Source: Vibrio natriegens NBRC 15636 = ATCC 14048 = DSM 759 (GTDB lineage: Bacteria; Pseudomonadota; Gammaproteobacteria; Enterobacterales; Vibrionaceae). From it: a stretch of 64,000 nucleotides of DNA. A program made the translations under genes and the position numbers. The stretch covers positions 2,852,001-2,916,000 of the forward strand of contig NZ_CP141822.1 in the NCBI RefSeq assembly GCF_035621455.1. Reading direction: 5' to 3'. The notes beneath the pieces were generated by a model. It had not been told where the DNA came from, did not search any database, and saw only the letters and a list, made by a program, of their open reading frames with translations. Shown piece by piece: positions 28,742-40,839 of this stretch (its first letter is position 1; each line of letters begins with the position of its first letter).

Positions 28742-29377
28742 TTACCAGAAAGTATCTCGCCGCTTAGCTCGGGCGATAATATTTTCAGGCATACGCTGCT
28801 CAAGGCCATTTCGTAAAAGAGTAATTCGTTTGTGCTGGCGTTTATCGGCCGTTACCGAGTTATACAACCAGCGGTAAGCATCTTCATAGTCCAGAGGGCT
28901 GCCGTAATCACGCAGGAGCAACTCCGCAAGTTGAATGCGTGCATTGAGGTTCCCCATGGATGCCGCTTCGCGCAGATAAGGGATCGCACGTTCTTTGTCC
29001 TGCTGAACCAAGGTACCAAGAGAGTAATAGCGCCCAATTTGTTCTAGCGCGGCTGGTAATCCTTGCTGGGCAGCATTCTCCATATAGTAGAGCCCAAGTT
29101 CCACATCTTGCTCAACACAGACACCCCAAGCCAGCATATCGCCATACAAAAACTCATACGCAGGCAGGCTAATTCGAGTCGCGCGAGCAACAATGTCTTC
29201 CACCAACTGGCAGTTGTCAGCGCGCACACGCTGTAAGTGCTTATTCTGCTCAATAAGCGTTATCAGTTCTGCTTCGGTGTAAATGGGAACAGGCGCTCCA
29301 ACATCAGAGGCACTCGCCCGAGATGCAACCGTCGCCAGCATCAGTAACAGTGAAGCAGCCACTGTTCGTAACTTCAT
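28742..29377 (-). CDS. motX: Sodium-driven polar flagellar motor protein MotX
   Basis: MotX, with MotY, forms the periplasmic T ring that fixes PomAB stators in the Na+-driven polar flagellum. The start is the ATG at 29377 with a GAAGAG box; the longer frame is not supported. The 211 residues open with a signal peptide (MKLRTVAASLLLMLATVASRASA) and contain Sel1-like helical repeats (about 95-190, CVEQDVELGLYYMENAAQQG and REAASMGNLNARIQLAELLL). The length and its place beside purA match Vibrio motX. It stands alone, far from flagellar clusters. Confidence 0.88.
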   Translation of the reverse strand: MKLRTVAASLLLMLATVASRASASDVGAPVPIYTEAELITLIEQNKHLQRVRADNCQLVEDIVARATRISLPAYEFLYGDMLAWGVCVEQDVELGLYYMENAAQQGLPAALEQIGRYYSLGTLVQQDKERAIPYLREAASMGNLNARIQLAELLLRDYGSPLDYEDAYRWLYNSVTADKRQHKRITLLRNGLEQRMPENIIARAKRRDTFW

Positions 29378-29570
29378 AAACGTACTCTTCAAGGTGTCTG
29401 AGAAACAAAAAATCGCCAAAGGATCTGCTCTGCTTGATAAGATTATCGGCAAACCTGCCCTGAGCTTTAGACAATTTTTGCCCCTCACCACCGAGAGACG
29501 GCAACAAGTTGCCACATTGAGACGCGTGTTCCACAACCGCAGCATTCCATTGCACAAAAGTATCAGACAC

Positions 29571-29600
29571 AAAAAAGCCGACCTTAAGGTCGGCTTTCAA
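29571..29600. terminator. purA terminator
   Basis: A fully palindromic stem of AAAGCCGACCT and its complement, followed on the minus strand by six T. It ends purA and lies upstream of motX. Confidence 0.88.
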
Positions 29601-29619
29601 AATCTCTAACGAGTCGTCA

Positions 29620-30957
<1,338 letters not shown>

Positions 30958-31098
30958 TTAAAAATGGATTCTAGCACCGAATCGGACTTCTTGCAGTCAT
31001 TTTTTGTTCACAGACTTAGAGCTGCAACGTAATCGACCATTTCAGAAGCAACATATCACTGATAATATTTAGCTTTATAAATTGGTTTAGGAAGCTTT

Positions 31099-31284
31099 AT
31101 GTCTGAGTCGATATGGCTGGCTGTAGGGCTAGTATTAATTGTTGAAGGGATTGGTCCGCTGGTAGCGCCGAATGGCTGGCGAAATATGGTCGCCCAACTC
31201 AGTGAGCAACCCAATAATCAGCTGCGTCGTATTGGCGGCTGTCTGGTCGTTGCTGGTGCTGTCATTGCTATCATGATGAGTTAA
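31099..31284 (+). CDS. yjeT: DUF2065 inner-membrane protein, YjeT-like
   Basis: A 61-residue membrane protein of the DUF2065 family. It has two hydrophobic segments, IWLAVGLVLIVEGIGPLVAP (about 5-24) and RIGGCLVVAGAVIAIMM (about 44-60), joined by a short polar loop. GGAAG precedes the ATG. In E. coli yjeT lies co-directionally between hflC and purA; here it occupies the same position but on the opposite strand. Its function is unknown. Confidence 0.83.
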   Translation: MSESIWLAVGLVLIVEGIGPLVAPNGWRNMVAQLSEQPNNQLRRIGGCLVVAGAVIAIMMS

Positions 31285-31313
31285 CGACCCTCACCTTACA
31301 TAACTACTAGATA

Positions 31314-31343
31314 CAAAAAAGGCTCCTGATGGAGCCTTTTGCA
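31314..31343. terminator. Bidirectional terminator between yjeT and hflC
   Basis: AAAAGGCTCC and GGAGCCTTTT form a ten-pair stem around TGAT, with a strong T tract on the minus strand (for hflC) and a shorter one on the plus strand (for yjeT). Confidence 0.88.
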
Positions 31344-31359
31344 TAACTAGAGGGAAGCT

Positions 31360-32340
31360 TTATTCAGCTTTTACACCTTTAGAATTATTCATGTACTGGA
31401 AGAAGTCACTCTTCGGATCCAGAACAAGGATATCGTTCTTAGAGCTGAACGACTTCTCGTAGGCTCTTAGTGAACGTAGGAAGCTGAAGAACTCAGGATC
31501 CTTGTTGTAAGCATTAGAGTAAATCTTCGCTGCTTCTGCATCCGCTCCACCTCGTGTAACACGAGCTGTTTTGTCGGCTTCAGCCAGAATTGTCGCAACT
31601 TCAAGCTCAGCTTGAGCACGAATAACTTCCGCTTTCTCACGGCCTTGAGAACGGTGTTTACGAGCTACCGACTCACGCTCTGCGCGCATACGACGGTAGA
31701 TAGATTCACTGATCTCATCTGGCAGGTTGATTTTCTTCATTCGGAAGTCAACTACACGCACACCTAAGTCTTTCATCGCGCTTTCACGTGTGTCTTTCAA
31801 CACGTTAGACATGATTAAGTCACGCTCACCATCGATTTCTAGTGCTTCACGAGCAGCTTCAGTCGTAACTTCATCACTGCTTGCATCTTCTGGTAGAACG
31901 TCGTTATTACGTGGGCCAGAAACGATTTGCTTGATTTCACGAGCACCGATTTCAGAACGAAGCACGTCAGTCACTTTACGTTCAAGAAGTGCTTCTGCCG
32001 TTAGCGAGTTACCGCCACCTGTTGCCAGGTAGTAACGTCCAAAATCTTCAATACGCCACTTCACGTAGGTATCAATGATAACGTCTTTTTTCTCAGACGT
32101 TACAAAACGGTCAGCACGGCCGTCCATTGTTTGGATACGTGCATCCAGAGTCTTCACACGATCAAACAATGGCATTTTGAAATGCAGACCCGGTTCGTAA
32201 ATTCGAGTGATGTCGTTGTTGTCTTTCAGAACACGACCAAATCGAACGACGATACCGCGCTCACCTTCAGGAATCACAAATAGAGACATCAGCATCAATG
32301 CCAGTGCGATTACCAATACAGGGATCATTAACTTACGCAT
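31360..32340 (-). CDS. hflC: FtsH protease regulator HflC
   Basis: HflC pairs with HflK in a large ring around the membrane protease FtsH and modulates its activity. The 326 residues have one N-terminal membrane segment (about 4-22, LMIPVLVIALALMLMSLFV) and a periplasmic SPFH/band 7 domain (about 20-210, with EGERGIVVRFGRV and IIDTYVKWRIEDF). A coiled coil follows (REKAEVIRAQAELEVATILAEA). It ends the hfq-hflX-hflK-hflC run and starts two bases after the hflK stop. Confidence 0.97.
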   Translation of the reverse strand: MRKLMIPVLVIALALMLMSLFVIPEGERGIVVRFGRVLKDNNDITRIYEPGLHFKMPLFDRVKTLDARIQTMDGRADRFVTSEKKDVIIDTYVKWRIEDFGRYYLATGGGNSLTAEALLERKVTDVLRSEIGAREIKQIVSGPRNNDVLPEDASSDEVTTEAAREALEIDGERDLIMSNVLKDTRESAMKDLGVRVVDFRMKKINLPDEISESIYRRMRAERESVARKHRSQGREKAEVIRAQAELEVATILAEADKTARVTRGGADAEAAKIYSNAYNKDPEFFSFLRSLRAYEKSFSSKNDILVLDPKSDFFQYMNNSKGVKAE

Positions 32341-32342
32341 TC

Positions 32343-33545
32343 TTAGTATCTCCCTTGACGTGAACCAGTTGAACGAGACTGCGTGTTCGAGGTGTCTTCT
32401 TGTGTACGCTCAGACTCTAGTTGAATTTGATCGTAGGTTGAAGAAGACTTCGACTTACGTTTGGTGTCAGTTTGACCTTCTTGACCCGACAATTTATCAA
32501 TCGGTAGGTAAAGCAGGTTACCGCTTGATTCAGAGTCAATCAGCACTTTAGAAGTACTTGTGTAAACTTCTTCCATCGCGTCGATGTACAGACGGTCACG
32601 AGTTACACCTGGAGCTGCTTGGTATTCTGGAAGTAGCTGTTCAAACTGTGCAACCTGACCAAGAGCTTCATTGGTAACGCGTTCGCTGTAACCTTGCGCT
32701 TCTTTCTTCAAACGCTCAGCACGACCCGTTGCTTTTGGCAGAATCTCGTTTTTGTAAGCTTCTGCTTCACGGATGAAACGCTCTTCATCCTCTCGCGCTG
32801 CAATCGCGTCATCAAACGCATCTTTAACCTGTTCTGGCGGACGTGCAGACTGGAAGTTCACATCAACAAGCACAAGACCCATATCATAGCTATCCATGAT
32901 TTGGTTCAGTGTCTCTTGAGTTGTTTGACGAATTTGCTGACGACCACTGGTTAGAATGCTATCCATCAGTGAGTCGCCAATTACCGCACGTAGAGCAGAG
33001 TCCGTTGCCTGACGTAAACTGTCGTCAGCATTGGTTACTCGGTATAGGTATTTGTATGGGTCAGTAACGCGATACTGAACGTCCATGCCTACCGTCACAA
33101 CGTTTTCATCTTTAGTCAGCATTAGACCAGATGCACGAAGTGAACGAATCGCCTGTACGTTAACCGCTTCATACTCATCAATAAAGCGAGGACGCCAGTT
33201 CAGACCTGGCTCTACGATACGATCGTATTTACCTAAACGCAGTACTACACCACGCTCTGCTTCACCGATGGTATAAAAACCAGCGAAGAACCAAACAGCA
33301 ACAGCAATCAATGCAATCACACCAAAGCCAATTGCGCTGCCACCACCGCCGAGTGGAGAACCACCGCCGCCTTTTTTACCAAATTTGCCGCCCAGCTTCT
33401 GACTCAGTTTATTGAACACTTCATCTAAATCTGGCGGACCTTGATCTCGGCCACCAGGACGCTGGCCACCACGATTATTATTACCCCAAGGGTCGTTATC
33501 GCGGCCATCATTGCCGTTGTTATTTCCAGGCTCATTCCACGCCAT
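32343..33545 (-). CDS. hflK: FtsH protease regulator HflK
   Basis: HflK is the partner of HflC in the FtsH-HflKC complex. The 400 residues start with a disordered Gly/Asn-rich region (GRDNDPWGNNNRGGQRPGGR), then a membrane segment (about 73-92, AIGFGVIALIAVAVWFFAGF) and an SPFH domain (about 95-290, GEAERGVVLRLGKYD and VGMDVQYRVTDPYKY). A coiled coil and a Ser/Thr/Gln-rich C-terminal tail end the protein. It lies between hflX and hflC, all on the minus strand. Confidence 0.97.
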   Translation of the reverse strand: MAWNEPGNNNGNDGRDNDPWGNNNRGGQRPGGRDQGPPDLDEVFNKLSQKLGGKFGKKGGGGSPLGGGGSAIGFGVIALIAVAVWFFAGFYTIGEAERGVVLRLGKYDRIVEPGLNWRPRFIDEYEAVNVQAIRSLRASGLMLTKDENVVTVGMDVQYRVTDPYKYLYRVTNADDSLRQATDSALRAVIGDSLMDSILTSGRQQIRQTTQETLNQIMDSYDMGLVLVDVNFQSARPPEQVKDAFDDAIAAREDEERFIREAEAYKNEILPKATGRAERLKKEAQGYSERVTNEALGQVAQFEQLLPEYQAAPGVTRDRLYIDAMEEVYTSTSKVLIDSESSGNLLYLPIDKLSGQEGQTDTKRKSKSSSTYDQIQLESERTQEDTSNTQSRSTGSRQGRY

Positions 33546-33590
33546 TAGAAAGCTCCATCATTTGATATGACGTTATACTGTAGCAGTCCT

Positions 33591-34880
33591 TTAAGTGACT
33601 ATAAAGCCAGTCAAAACTGCCCCTTCTCTTTTTTCAAGTCTAGACCAATCTACTTGCTGCATTCGAATATCGATCAACAAGTTACCTTCCTGGTCGTATT
33701 CTTCACGCTGAATACAATTCATTTGGAAGAATGTACTACGGAACCGTCCTTGATACTGTGGAGGAATACACAACTGATGCTCAACCATTTGTGACGCCAG
33801 ACGTTCTGTCAGCGCTTCAAACAGGAGCTCGATGCCCATTCCTTCCATTGCAGATACCCAGACCGAACGAGGTACGCCTTCCTCATCACGCTCTATACGC
33901 GGATTCTGCGATTCTAGATTGTCAATTTTGTTCATGACAACCAGACTCGGCACTTCGTGCGCGTCGATCTCTTCTAGTACTTCATGAACAGCTTGAATAT
34001 TCTCACGAAAACGCTCATCACTGGCATCAACAACATGTAACAAAATGTCAGCTTCTTGCGTTTCTTGCAAGGTTGCTTTGAAGGCTGCAACTAAATCGTG
34101 AGGCAAATGTCGAATAAAACCAACGGTATCTGCAAGTATGGCAGGTCCCACGTCTGCTAGCTCGATCTTACGTAATGTAGGGTCCAAAGTAGCAAACAAC
34201 TGGTCTGCGGCATATACACCCGCTTCAGTAATACGGTTAAACAGTGTCGACTTACCCGCGTTGGTGTAGCCCACGAGAGAAATCGTTGGGATTTCAGCTC
34301 GATTTCGGGCGCGACGCCCTTGTTCACGCTGCTTGGCCACTTTTTCTAAGCGGCGCAGGATGGCTTTGATTCTGTCACGCAATAAACGACGGTCGGTTTC
34401 CAACTGGGTTTCACCAGGACCACGTAGACCAATACCACCTTTCTGCCTTTCTAGGTGCGTCCAACCACGAATCAAACGAGTAGAGATATGACGAAGTTGA
34501 GCCAGCTCTACCTGTAGCTTACCTTCATGTGTTCGCGCTCGTTGAGCAAAGATATCGAGGATGAGACCAGTGCGATCGAGAACTCGACATTTGCACAGTG
34601 TTTCGAGGTTACGTTCTTGGGCAGGAGAGAGGGAGTGATTAAAAATCACAATTTCAGCGCCAGTTAATTGTACTGCTGTAGCAATTTCCTGAGCCTTACC
34701 CTCTCCGACATAGTATTTCGGGTGTGGGGATTGACGACTACCAGTTACCACTTGTAGCGTCTCTACCCCAGCAGAAGAAACCAGCATTTCGAACTCAGCC
34801 AGATCTTCCCATTCACCTTCTTGCGTGAAGTTGATATGAACAAGTACGGCTCGCTCACCGGATTCATAACGGTCAAACAA
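33591..34880 (-). CDS. hflX: Ribosome-associated GTPase HflX
   Basis: HflX is an Obg-related GTPase that splits stalled ribosomes after stress. The frame begins at a TTG (34880) giving MFDRYESGERAVLVHI, which aligns with the TTG start of E. coli hflX. The 429 residues have an N-terminal HflX domain (about 1-190, KYYVGEGKAQEI, HEGKLQVELAQLRH, GGIGLRGPGETQLETD) and a GTPase domain with GYTNAGKSTL (G1, about 204), DTVGF (G3) and MNKID (G4). It lies between hfq and hflK. Confidence 0.97.
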   Translation of the reverse strand: MFDRYESGERAVLVHINFTQEGEWEDLAEFEMLVSSAGVETLQVVTGSRQSPHPKYYVGEGKAQEIATAVQLTGAEIVIFNHSLSPAQERNLETLCKCRVLDRTGLILDIFAQRARTHEGKLQVELAQLRHISTRLIRGWTHLERQKGGIGLRGPGETQLETDRRLLRDRIKAILRRLEKVAKQREQGRRARNRAEIPTISLVGYTNAGKSTLFNRITEAGVYAADQLFATLDPTLRKIELADVGPAILADTVGFIRHLPHDLVAAFKATLQETQEADILLHVVDASDERFRENIQAVHEVLEEIDAHEVPSLVVMNKIDNLESQNPRIERDEEGVPRSVWVSAMEGMGIELLFEALTERLASQMVEHQLCIPPQYQGRFRSTFFQMNCIQREEYDQEGNLLIDIRMQQVDWSRLEKREGAVLTGFIVT

Positions 34881-34918
34881 GCAATCAACTCCTTACTTTA
34901 AAAATATTCGATGAAGAA

Positions 34919-35197
<279 letters not shown>

Positions 35198-35218
35198 TTA
35201 ATTTGTAGTTGTAATTAT

Positions 35219-35268
35219 TTAGCTAGTGGTGCAATGCAAAAAGTACTGCTTTTGCATCTGAGCTAAAC
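35219..35268 (-). other. Nested hairpin in the hfq leader
   Basis: Outer arms TTTAGCT and AGCTAAA enclose inner arms TGCAAAAAG and CTTTTGCA (one bulge). The 50-bp structure lies 37-86 bp upstream of the hfq start. It could affect transcription or translation of hfq. Confidence 0.4.
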
Positions 35269-35375
35269 GAATCAAAATGCACTCTAAGTAATTAGCAGCA
35301 TAGTCTAAAAACCGCCAACCACTGTTCCTTTCAGAGCGCGTTCACGCAAAAACGATCACATTATACACAGCTATC

Positions 35376-36308
35376 TCAATCAGATGCTATTGCTTCCGAA
35401 ATGGTTTCGAGAGACTGTTCAATGTTATCACTATCCAACCAAGTTAAGTCATCCCAGCTGCGTAACCAGGTGATTTGACGCTTGGCCAATTGACGAGTCG
35501 CGCATACTCCGCGAAAAATGGCTTCTTCGCGAGTGCACTCCCCATCTAAATACTCCCACATCTGTCTATAACCGACGCAACGGATAGACGGAAGATCTGG
35601 GTGAAGATCTTTGCGAGCATATAATGCTTTCATTTCATCTTCGAAGCCCGCTTCCATCATTTTTTCGAAGCGCAGTTCAATGCGACGGTGAAGTTCTGCC
35701 CTATCCTTGGGAGCTATTGCAAACTGCTTGACCCGGTACGGAAGGCGTTCACCTTTCGTTTGAGTCAACTCAGTTAGAGTTTTACCTGAAATTCGAAAAA
35801 CTTCCAATGCCCTAGATAAACGCTGGGGATCATTAGGATGAATTCGCTCCGCAGAGACAGGATCAATCTCTTTCAGTTCATCGTGCAACACCGACCAACC
35901 TTTAGTCAATGCTTCTTGTTCAATTTGCTGACGAATTTCAGGATTTGCAGCAGGAAGAGGTGATAAGCCTTCAAGTAATGCTTTGTAATAGAGCATTGTA
36001 CCGCCAACAAGTAACGGAATTTTTCCTTCTGCAACAATATCATCCATAGCCTGTAACGCATCGCGACGGAAATCCGCTGCGGAGTATGACTCGCTAGGAT
36101 CCAAAATATCAATCAGTCGGTGAGGCGCTAAGCTAAGCTCACGTTCATCAGGCTTGGCAGTCCCGACATCCATTCCTTTGTAGATCAAAGCCGAATCGAC
36201 GCTGATGATCTCAACCGGAAACTTCTGACGAAGTCTAATCGCGAGTTCTGTTTTACCTGATGCAGTTGGTCCCATTAAAAATAGAGCCAACGGTAGTTTT
36301 TCTGTCAT
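35376..36308 (-). CDS. miaA: tRNA dimethylallyltransferase MiaA
   Basis: MiaA adds the dimethylallyl group to A37 of tRNAs reading UNN codons. The 310 residues have the P-loop [15 protein letters not shown] (about 12-26), [21 protein letters not shown] (about 34-54), the [10 protein letters not shown] segment and [14 protein letters not shown], all diagnostic. The conserved [16 protein letters not shown] and [12 protein letters not shown] follow. It overlaps the end of mutL by four bases (ATGA), so translation is coupled. Confidence 0.98.
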   Translation of the reverse strand: MTEKLPLALFLMGPTASGKTELAIRLRQKFPVEIISVDSALIYKGMDVGTAKPDERELSLAPHRLIDILDPSESYSAADFRRDALQAMDDIVAEGKIPLLVGGTMLYYKALLEGLSPLPAANPEIRQQIEQEALTKGWSVLHDELKEIDPVSAERIHPNDPQRLSRALEVFRISGKTLTELTQTKGERLPYRVKQFAIAPKDRAELHRRIELRFEKMMEAGFEDEMKALYARKDLHPDLPSIRCVGYRQMWEYLDGECTREEAIFRGVCATRQLAKRQITWLRSWDDLTWLDSDNIEQSLETISEAIASD

Positions 36309-38335
36309 GGTGTTAATTTGGCTATCGTGGCAGAGAAATCAACAGCAGATACAAACTGAGTATCTTCTAATGGCAATTGGCCATGCCTTAGCTGTTCAAG
36401 TTCCGCAATAATTTGAATGGCTTCGGAGAGAGTATAATTGCTTTTTACTGTCGTTACCCGCAAAGCAAGCCAATCGATCAGTGCAGAAAGCATTTGAGTG
36501 GCAGTCTTCTCACCCTTCACCCACGTTTGCGCGTAAGATAACAGATCTGGTACCAAATTTTGTAAGTTTTGTTGACGCAATGGTGCTGGTACGCCCATGA
36601 CCATCAATGCTTTGTCATTTCTGGCTTTAAGCTGTATACCGAGCTGGGCGAAATCTTGTTGATAATCCTCTGCTAACCTGACTAACTCTGCGTCCAACTT
36701 TAACGACAAAGGTACGAGTAAAGGTTGTGCTTTTAATGCGCCTTCACTTGGCGTTAGCTGCCCCTTGACTCGATAAAATTCCGCGCGTGGTAATGAAACC
36801 AATGCCACGCCACTGTCACTGCTCATCAGGACAAACTGCTCATCCACCACAGCGAGTGCTTTACCTAATGCCGTCACTTGAGGCAAAGGTGCTTGCTCTC
36901 TCGATGTAGCGACAACCGCATTTTCGATCGGCTTAGGTTCGAAGTCTGGCGTTTTCAAAAGCTCATGATAAGCACGAACTTCTTGTTTACTCGGAGCAGG
37001 TTCCGCATGACGCTCTTTGCTCTGAGTCGGCTTTGGAGCGGGCTTAGATTCAATCCAGTCCGAACGATGATAAGAATCTGACTGACGAGCCTCACGCACA
37101 GACGACTCTGAAGAAGAACGCTCGCGTGGTTTTGCCTCATAGTCACTTCGTCCCGGATAAGTCGGTGTTTTGTCTATCGCCTGATAAACTCGTTCAGGAA
37201 CGGGAGAAGAGACCTTGTCTTCTTTAATCGAGGCTTCTGAAATCGAGGGGGCTGAGTCAACATCGCGTTCCTGAATTGGGGAAGACGGCTCAGCGTGATG
37301 AAAGGCAGATTCATTGACATGTGGCTGTTCAATGACCGCACTTTGTACCAGTGCATCGGTTAATGCCTGATAGATAAAGTCATGCACCAGTCGAGCCTGA
37401 TGGAAACGCACTTCATGTTTGGCTGGGTGGACATTCACATCCACCTGATGCGGATCGAGTTCAATGAACAGCACGTATGCCGCAAACTGATCCGGCTTTA
37501 AGCTCATTTCGTAGCTCTGGCGGATAGCATGATTAATCAGCTTGTCACGCATCATGCGGCCATTCACATAGCAATACTGCAAATCACTTTGCTGCCGAGC
37601 ACCATCTGGCGTTGTGATCCAACCATGCAGCTTCAGACCCTGATGCTCTAATTCAATACGGAGCATGTTACGGACAAAAGCATTACCGCATACGGCTGCA
37701 ATGCGCTTTTCCGTTTGTAGTTGATTTTTTGCTGCGCGATATTGGCGGATAATTTTTCCGTTATGGCGCACAGTAATCGACACGTCAAACCGGCTCAGTG
37801 CGATACGCTTTAGCAGCTCATCAATATGGGAAAATTCCGTTTTCTCGGTACGAAGAAATTTACGACGTGCAGGGGTATTGAAGAAAAGGTCCAACACTTC
37901 TACCGTGGTACCAATAGGGTGTGCGGCAGGTTGCAGTTTGACCTGCATTTCGCGCCCTTCGGAATACGCACTCCACGCCTCTTCTTGCGCTGCGGGACGC
38001 GAGGTTAAGGTCAAGCGTGAGACTGAACTGATACTCGCGAGGGCCTCACCACGAAAGCCCAAACTCATGATCGCTTCTAAGTCATCCAAACTATGAATTT
38101 TGGATGTGGCATGACGACTTAATGCCAAGCCTAACTCATCTTTCGCAATCCCTTTACCGTTATCACGAACACGGATGAGCTTAGCTCCCCCTTTCTCGAT
38201 ATCGATATCGATGCGGGTAGCGCCGGAGTCGAGGCTGTTCTCAACCAACTCTTTGATGACAGAGGCAGGTCTTTCGACCACCTCCCCTGCTGCTATCTGG
38301 TTGGCGAGCCTGGCTGGTAGTATTTTAATCGTCAT
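36305..38335 (-). CDS. mutL: DNA mismatch repair protein MutL
   Basis: MutL couples MutS mismatch recognition to MutH and UvrD. The 676 residues have a GHKL ATPase (about 1-330) with [11 protein letters not shown] (Glu29 and Asn33 region), [17 protein letters not shown] and ATSKIH. A Ser/Pro/Glu-rich linker (about 335-480) and a C-terminal dimerisation domain follow. The DQHAXXEX4E endonuclease motif is absent, consistent with organisms that use MutH. It lies 17 nt after amiB and overlaps miaA. Confidence 0.98.
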   Translation of the reverse strand: MTIKILPARLANQIAAGEVVERPASVIKELVENSLDSGATRIDIDIEKGGAKLIRVRDNGKGIAKDELGLALSRHATSKIHSLDDLEAIMSLGFRGEALASISSVSRLTLTSRPAAQEEAWSAYSEGREMQVKLQPAAHPIGTTVEVLDLFFNTPARRKFLRTEKTEFSHIDELLKRIALSRFDVSITVRHNGKIIRQYRAAKNQLQTEKRIAAVCGNAFVRNMLRIELEHQGLKLHGWITTPDGARQQSDLQYCYVNGRMMRDKLINHAIRQSYEMSLKPDQFAAYVLFIELDPHQVDVNVHPAKHEVRFHQARLVHDFIYQALTDALVQSAVIEQPHVNESAFHHAEPSSPIQERDVDSAPSISEASIKEDKVSSPVPERVYQAIDKTPTYPGRSDYEAKPRERSSSESSVREARQSDSYHRSDWIESKPAPKPTQSKERHAEPAPSKQEVRAYHELLKTPDFEPKPIENAVVATSREQAPLPQVTALGKALAVVDEQFVLMSSDSGVALVSLPRAEFYRVKGQLTPSEGALKAQPLLVPLSLKLDAELVRLAEDYQQDFAQLGIQLKARNDKALMVMGVPAPLRQQNLQNLVPDLLSYAQTWVKGEKTATQMLSALIDWLALRVTTVKSNYTLSEAIQIIAELEQLRHGQLPLEDTQFVSAVDFSATIAKLTP

Positions 38336-38352
38336 AACGCGTTAAAGATCAC

Positions 38353-40068
38353 TTATTTATTTGGGATGATCAGCACTTGTCCTACCGCAAGTTCATCTGA
38401 ACGTAAGTTATTCGCTTCACGAATACTTTGCACGCTCACGTCGTACTTCGATGCGATCTTACCAAGGTACTCACCTCGTGAGACTTTATGTTTACGGATC
38501 GGCTTGTCCTTCACCGCAACCGTCACCTTCAGTTTCTGACCTACCCACAGCGTATCTGATTTGAGATTGTTTTCGCGGCGAATATCAGAAACCTTCACTT
38601 TGTAATGGCTGGCAATCTTACCTAAAAATTCACCAGACTTAACGGTGTGAGTGATGGTTTCTGTCTCCACCGTGATCGGCTTGCTTGGCACGTTGATGTT
38701 ACCAGCCGACGGAATTCTCAGTTTCTGGCCAATTCCTAACCCGCTCGATTTCAAGTTATTTTCAGCCATTATCGCTTTCGAGCTTGTCCCGTATTTATTC
38801 GCAATCACCGATAAAGATTCGCCGCGCTTCACAATATGCACCATCGGTTTCGATGAAGGTGAGAATACGGTGCCTTCTGGCGGGTTATCCTTTAGATACT
38901 TGACTACCGCCTTCGATATCGACTGTGCCAGTTTGTCTTGGTGTGCACGCTGGAACAATAATTTCTCTTCGGTCGGGTTTGAGATAAAGCCCGTTTCGAC
39001 CAATACCGATGGGATCTGCGGAGAGCGTAATACCGCCAAGCTAGTGTTGATAGGTTTCGTGTTGTGCAAGTGAGCAACACGTCCCATTTCACCAAGGATT
39101 TCGGTCGCTAGCTTATAGCCTTCCTTCTGCGAATGACTGAACTGCAGATCCAGCAACGTTTGGTTGACGTTACGATCTTTGGTATTGCTGACAAATGCGT
39201 TACCCGATCCACCTAAAAGCTCAGACTGCCTCTCATGATTCTCAACCCAACGGGAAATTTCCGTATTCGCACGACGCGTGTTCAGTACGAATACCGAACC
39301 ACCACGAGGTCGTGGAGAGGTAAACGCATCCGCGTGAATTGATATCAGCAGATGAGCATCATTCTCGCGAGCAATCGCGACACGTCGATTCAGGTTAACA
39401 AAATAGTCCCCACTGCGGGTCAGTCGAGTTTTGATGCCCGGTGTCGCATTCAACTGAGCAGCAATCTTACGAGAAATACTCAATACCGCGTCTTTTTCAT
39501 ACTTACGACGAGAAGGTCCAATTGATCCCGGATCTTCACCACCATGACCAGGGTCGATAACAATCAACACCTCTTGAGCACGCTGAACTGAGCTCATGTC
39601 TTTGCTGGTTGTGGTTTTTTCTTCTGACTTCGTTGTGGTTGTCGCCGTTTTTGTACCATGCGGAAGATCAATGACCAAACGGTGACCATATTGCCCACCT
39701 GGTGTCGGGCTCAGTTTGAATAGCTCAGCTTGAACGCTTTTTTTCAGTTCAAAAACGAGACGATAAGTGCCCGTTTCCGGAGGTGAGCTTTTTCGCACTC
39801 GCGTCAAAACAGGGCTATCAGAGACAGTCACCGGCAATTTGGCTTGCATGGTGGCGTCTTTCAAATCCACAACCAGTCTATCCGGTTCGGATAATGAGAA
39901 ATAGGAGTAGTCCGCTTCCGAGCCTAAATCGATGACAACGCGAGTCTCATCTGGAGAAGGCCAAACTCGAAAGCTTTTAACGACGTTAGCAAATGCTAAA
40001 CTGGGGATGATAAGGAGAAAAGTGGCGACAAACGTCGCCACTACTCTAAAATTTGAAAAACTCAACAT
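38353..40068 (-). CDS. amiB: N-acetylmuramoyl-L-alanine amidase AmiB
   Basis: AmiB cleaves septal peptidoglycan between the lactyl group and L-alanine and is activated by EnvC, encoded at 54.8 kb. The 571 residues have a signal peptide (about 1-28), an N-terminal AMIN localisation domain (about 30-130, [16 protein letters not shown]), a zinc-dependent Amidase_3 domain (about 165-390) with [17 protein letters not shown] and LVETGFISN, and three tandem LysM domains (about 415-570). E. coli AmiB has a single LysM, so the extended tail is notable. It overlaps tsaE. Confidence 0.95.
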   Translation of the reverse strand: MLSFSNFRVVATFVATFLLIIPSLAFANVVKSFRVWPSPDETRVVIDLGSEADYSYFSLSEPDRLVVDLKDATMQAKLPVTVSDSPVLTRVRKSSPPETGTYRLVFELKKSVQAELFKLSPTPGGQYGHRLVIDLPHGTKTATTTTKSEEKTTTSKDMSSVQRAQEVLIVIDPGHGGEDPGSIGPSRRKYEKDAVLSISRKIAAQLNATPGIKTRLTRSGDYFVNLNRRVAIARENDAHLLISIHADAFTSPRPRGGSVFVLNTRRANTEISRWVENHERQSELLGGSGNAFVSNTKDRNVNQTLLDLQFSHSQKEGYKLATEILGEMGRVAHLHNTKPINTSLAVLRSPQIPSVLVETGFISNPTEEKLLFQRAHQDKLAQSISKAVVKYLKDNPPEGTVFSPSSKPMVHIVKRGESLSVIANKYGTSSKAIMAENNLKSSGLGIGQKLRIPSAGNINVPSKPITVETETITHTVKSGEFLGKIASHYKVKVSDIRRENNLKSDTLWVGQKLKVTVAVKDKPIRKHKVSRGEYLGKIASKYDVSVQSIREANNLRSDELAVGQVLIIPNK

Positions 40069-40526
40069 AGCTCCAATCGACTGAGTAACTGCACACCATA
40101 ATCATTATTCGCGATGAGTTCGGCGATACGGCCTTCACCTTGATAACGGATGTTCACATCAAGATCTGGCTCAGGCAGTAAGCCTTGACCCTTTTCTGGC
40201 CACTCAACCAAACAAATCGCATCATCAGTGAAATAATCTCGAATTCCCATGAATTCTAACTCTTCAGGATCCGCAAGACGATATAGGTCAAAATGGTAAA
40301 CTTGCCACTTATCCAATTGGTATGGTTCAACCAAGGTATAAGTTGGACTTTTTACATTTCCTTGATGCCCAAGAGCACGGACAAACCCACGACTGAAGGT
40401 TGTTTTACCTGCGCCCAAATCACCATGCAGATAAATTGTCGTTTGTTGAGAACAAAGCTGAGCCAGAGCGGTGCCCAGTGCTACCGTTTCATGCTCATCT
40501 TTTAAATTAAATTGTTTCGTGCTCAT
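40062..40526 (-). CDS. tsaE: tRNA threonylcarbamoyladenosine biosynthesis ATPase TsaE
   Basis: TsaE is the ATPase that works with TsaB and TsaD to make t6A37 on ANN-decoding tRNAs. The 154 residues carry Walker [17 protein letters not shown] (about 34-49), [22 protein letters not shown] and the LVEWPEKG motif near residue 108. It overlaps amiB by seven bases. In E. coli the NAD(P)HX epimerase gene nnr lies between queG and tsaE; here no such gene is present. Confidence 0.97.
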   Translation of the reverse strand: MSTKQFNLKDEHETVALGTALAQLCSQQTTIYLHGDLGAGKTTFSRGFVRALGHQGNVKSPTYTLVEPYQLDKWQVYHFDLYRLADPEELEFMGIRDYFTDDAICLVEWPEKGQGLLPEPDLDVNIRYQGEGRIAELIANNDYGVQLLSRLELC

Positions 40527-40839
40527 TGATGCTTCTCTAACTAATGATCGTTGACTATATAAAAATCAAAAGAACAGGAATAGTAAACCGTGTTGGTTTT
40601 GAGAGACAAGCTTTCAAATGTCATATATGCGAAAAAAGTAGCCACAAAACGGTATCTTATTTGTCAGCTCTCTACTTCAAGCCATATGAGTTTAGCTCTC
40701 CAATATAAGAATGCAGGAGATAGCAAAAGGTTCCATTATAAATATCATTAAATAGCATACTTTTATAAGTGCGACTTTACGCTAGAACCAATACAAGAGA
40801 TCCGTTAAGATCCGCCCCCCATTTATCTCGGTGGTAACC
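40527..40839. other. Divergent tsaE/queG intergenic region
   Basis: No gene is seen in these 313 bp. It is AT-rich and should hold both promoters. I found no confident promoter pair, terminator or repeat here. Confidence 0.5.

Noticed and set aside
35361..35369. A single DnaA-like box, TTATACACA, between hfq and miaA.
   Set aside because: It is isolated and its 9-bp degenerate consensus is expected by chance; no partner box or AT-rich element accompanies it.
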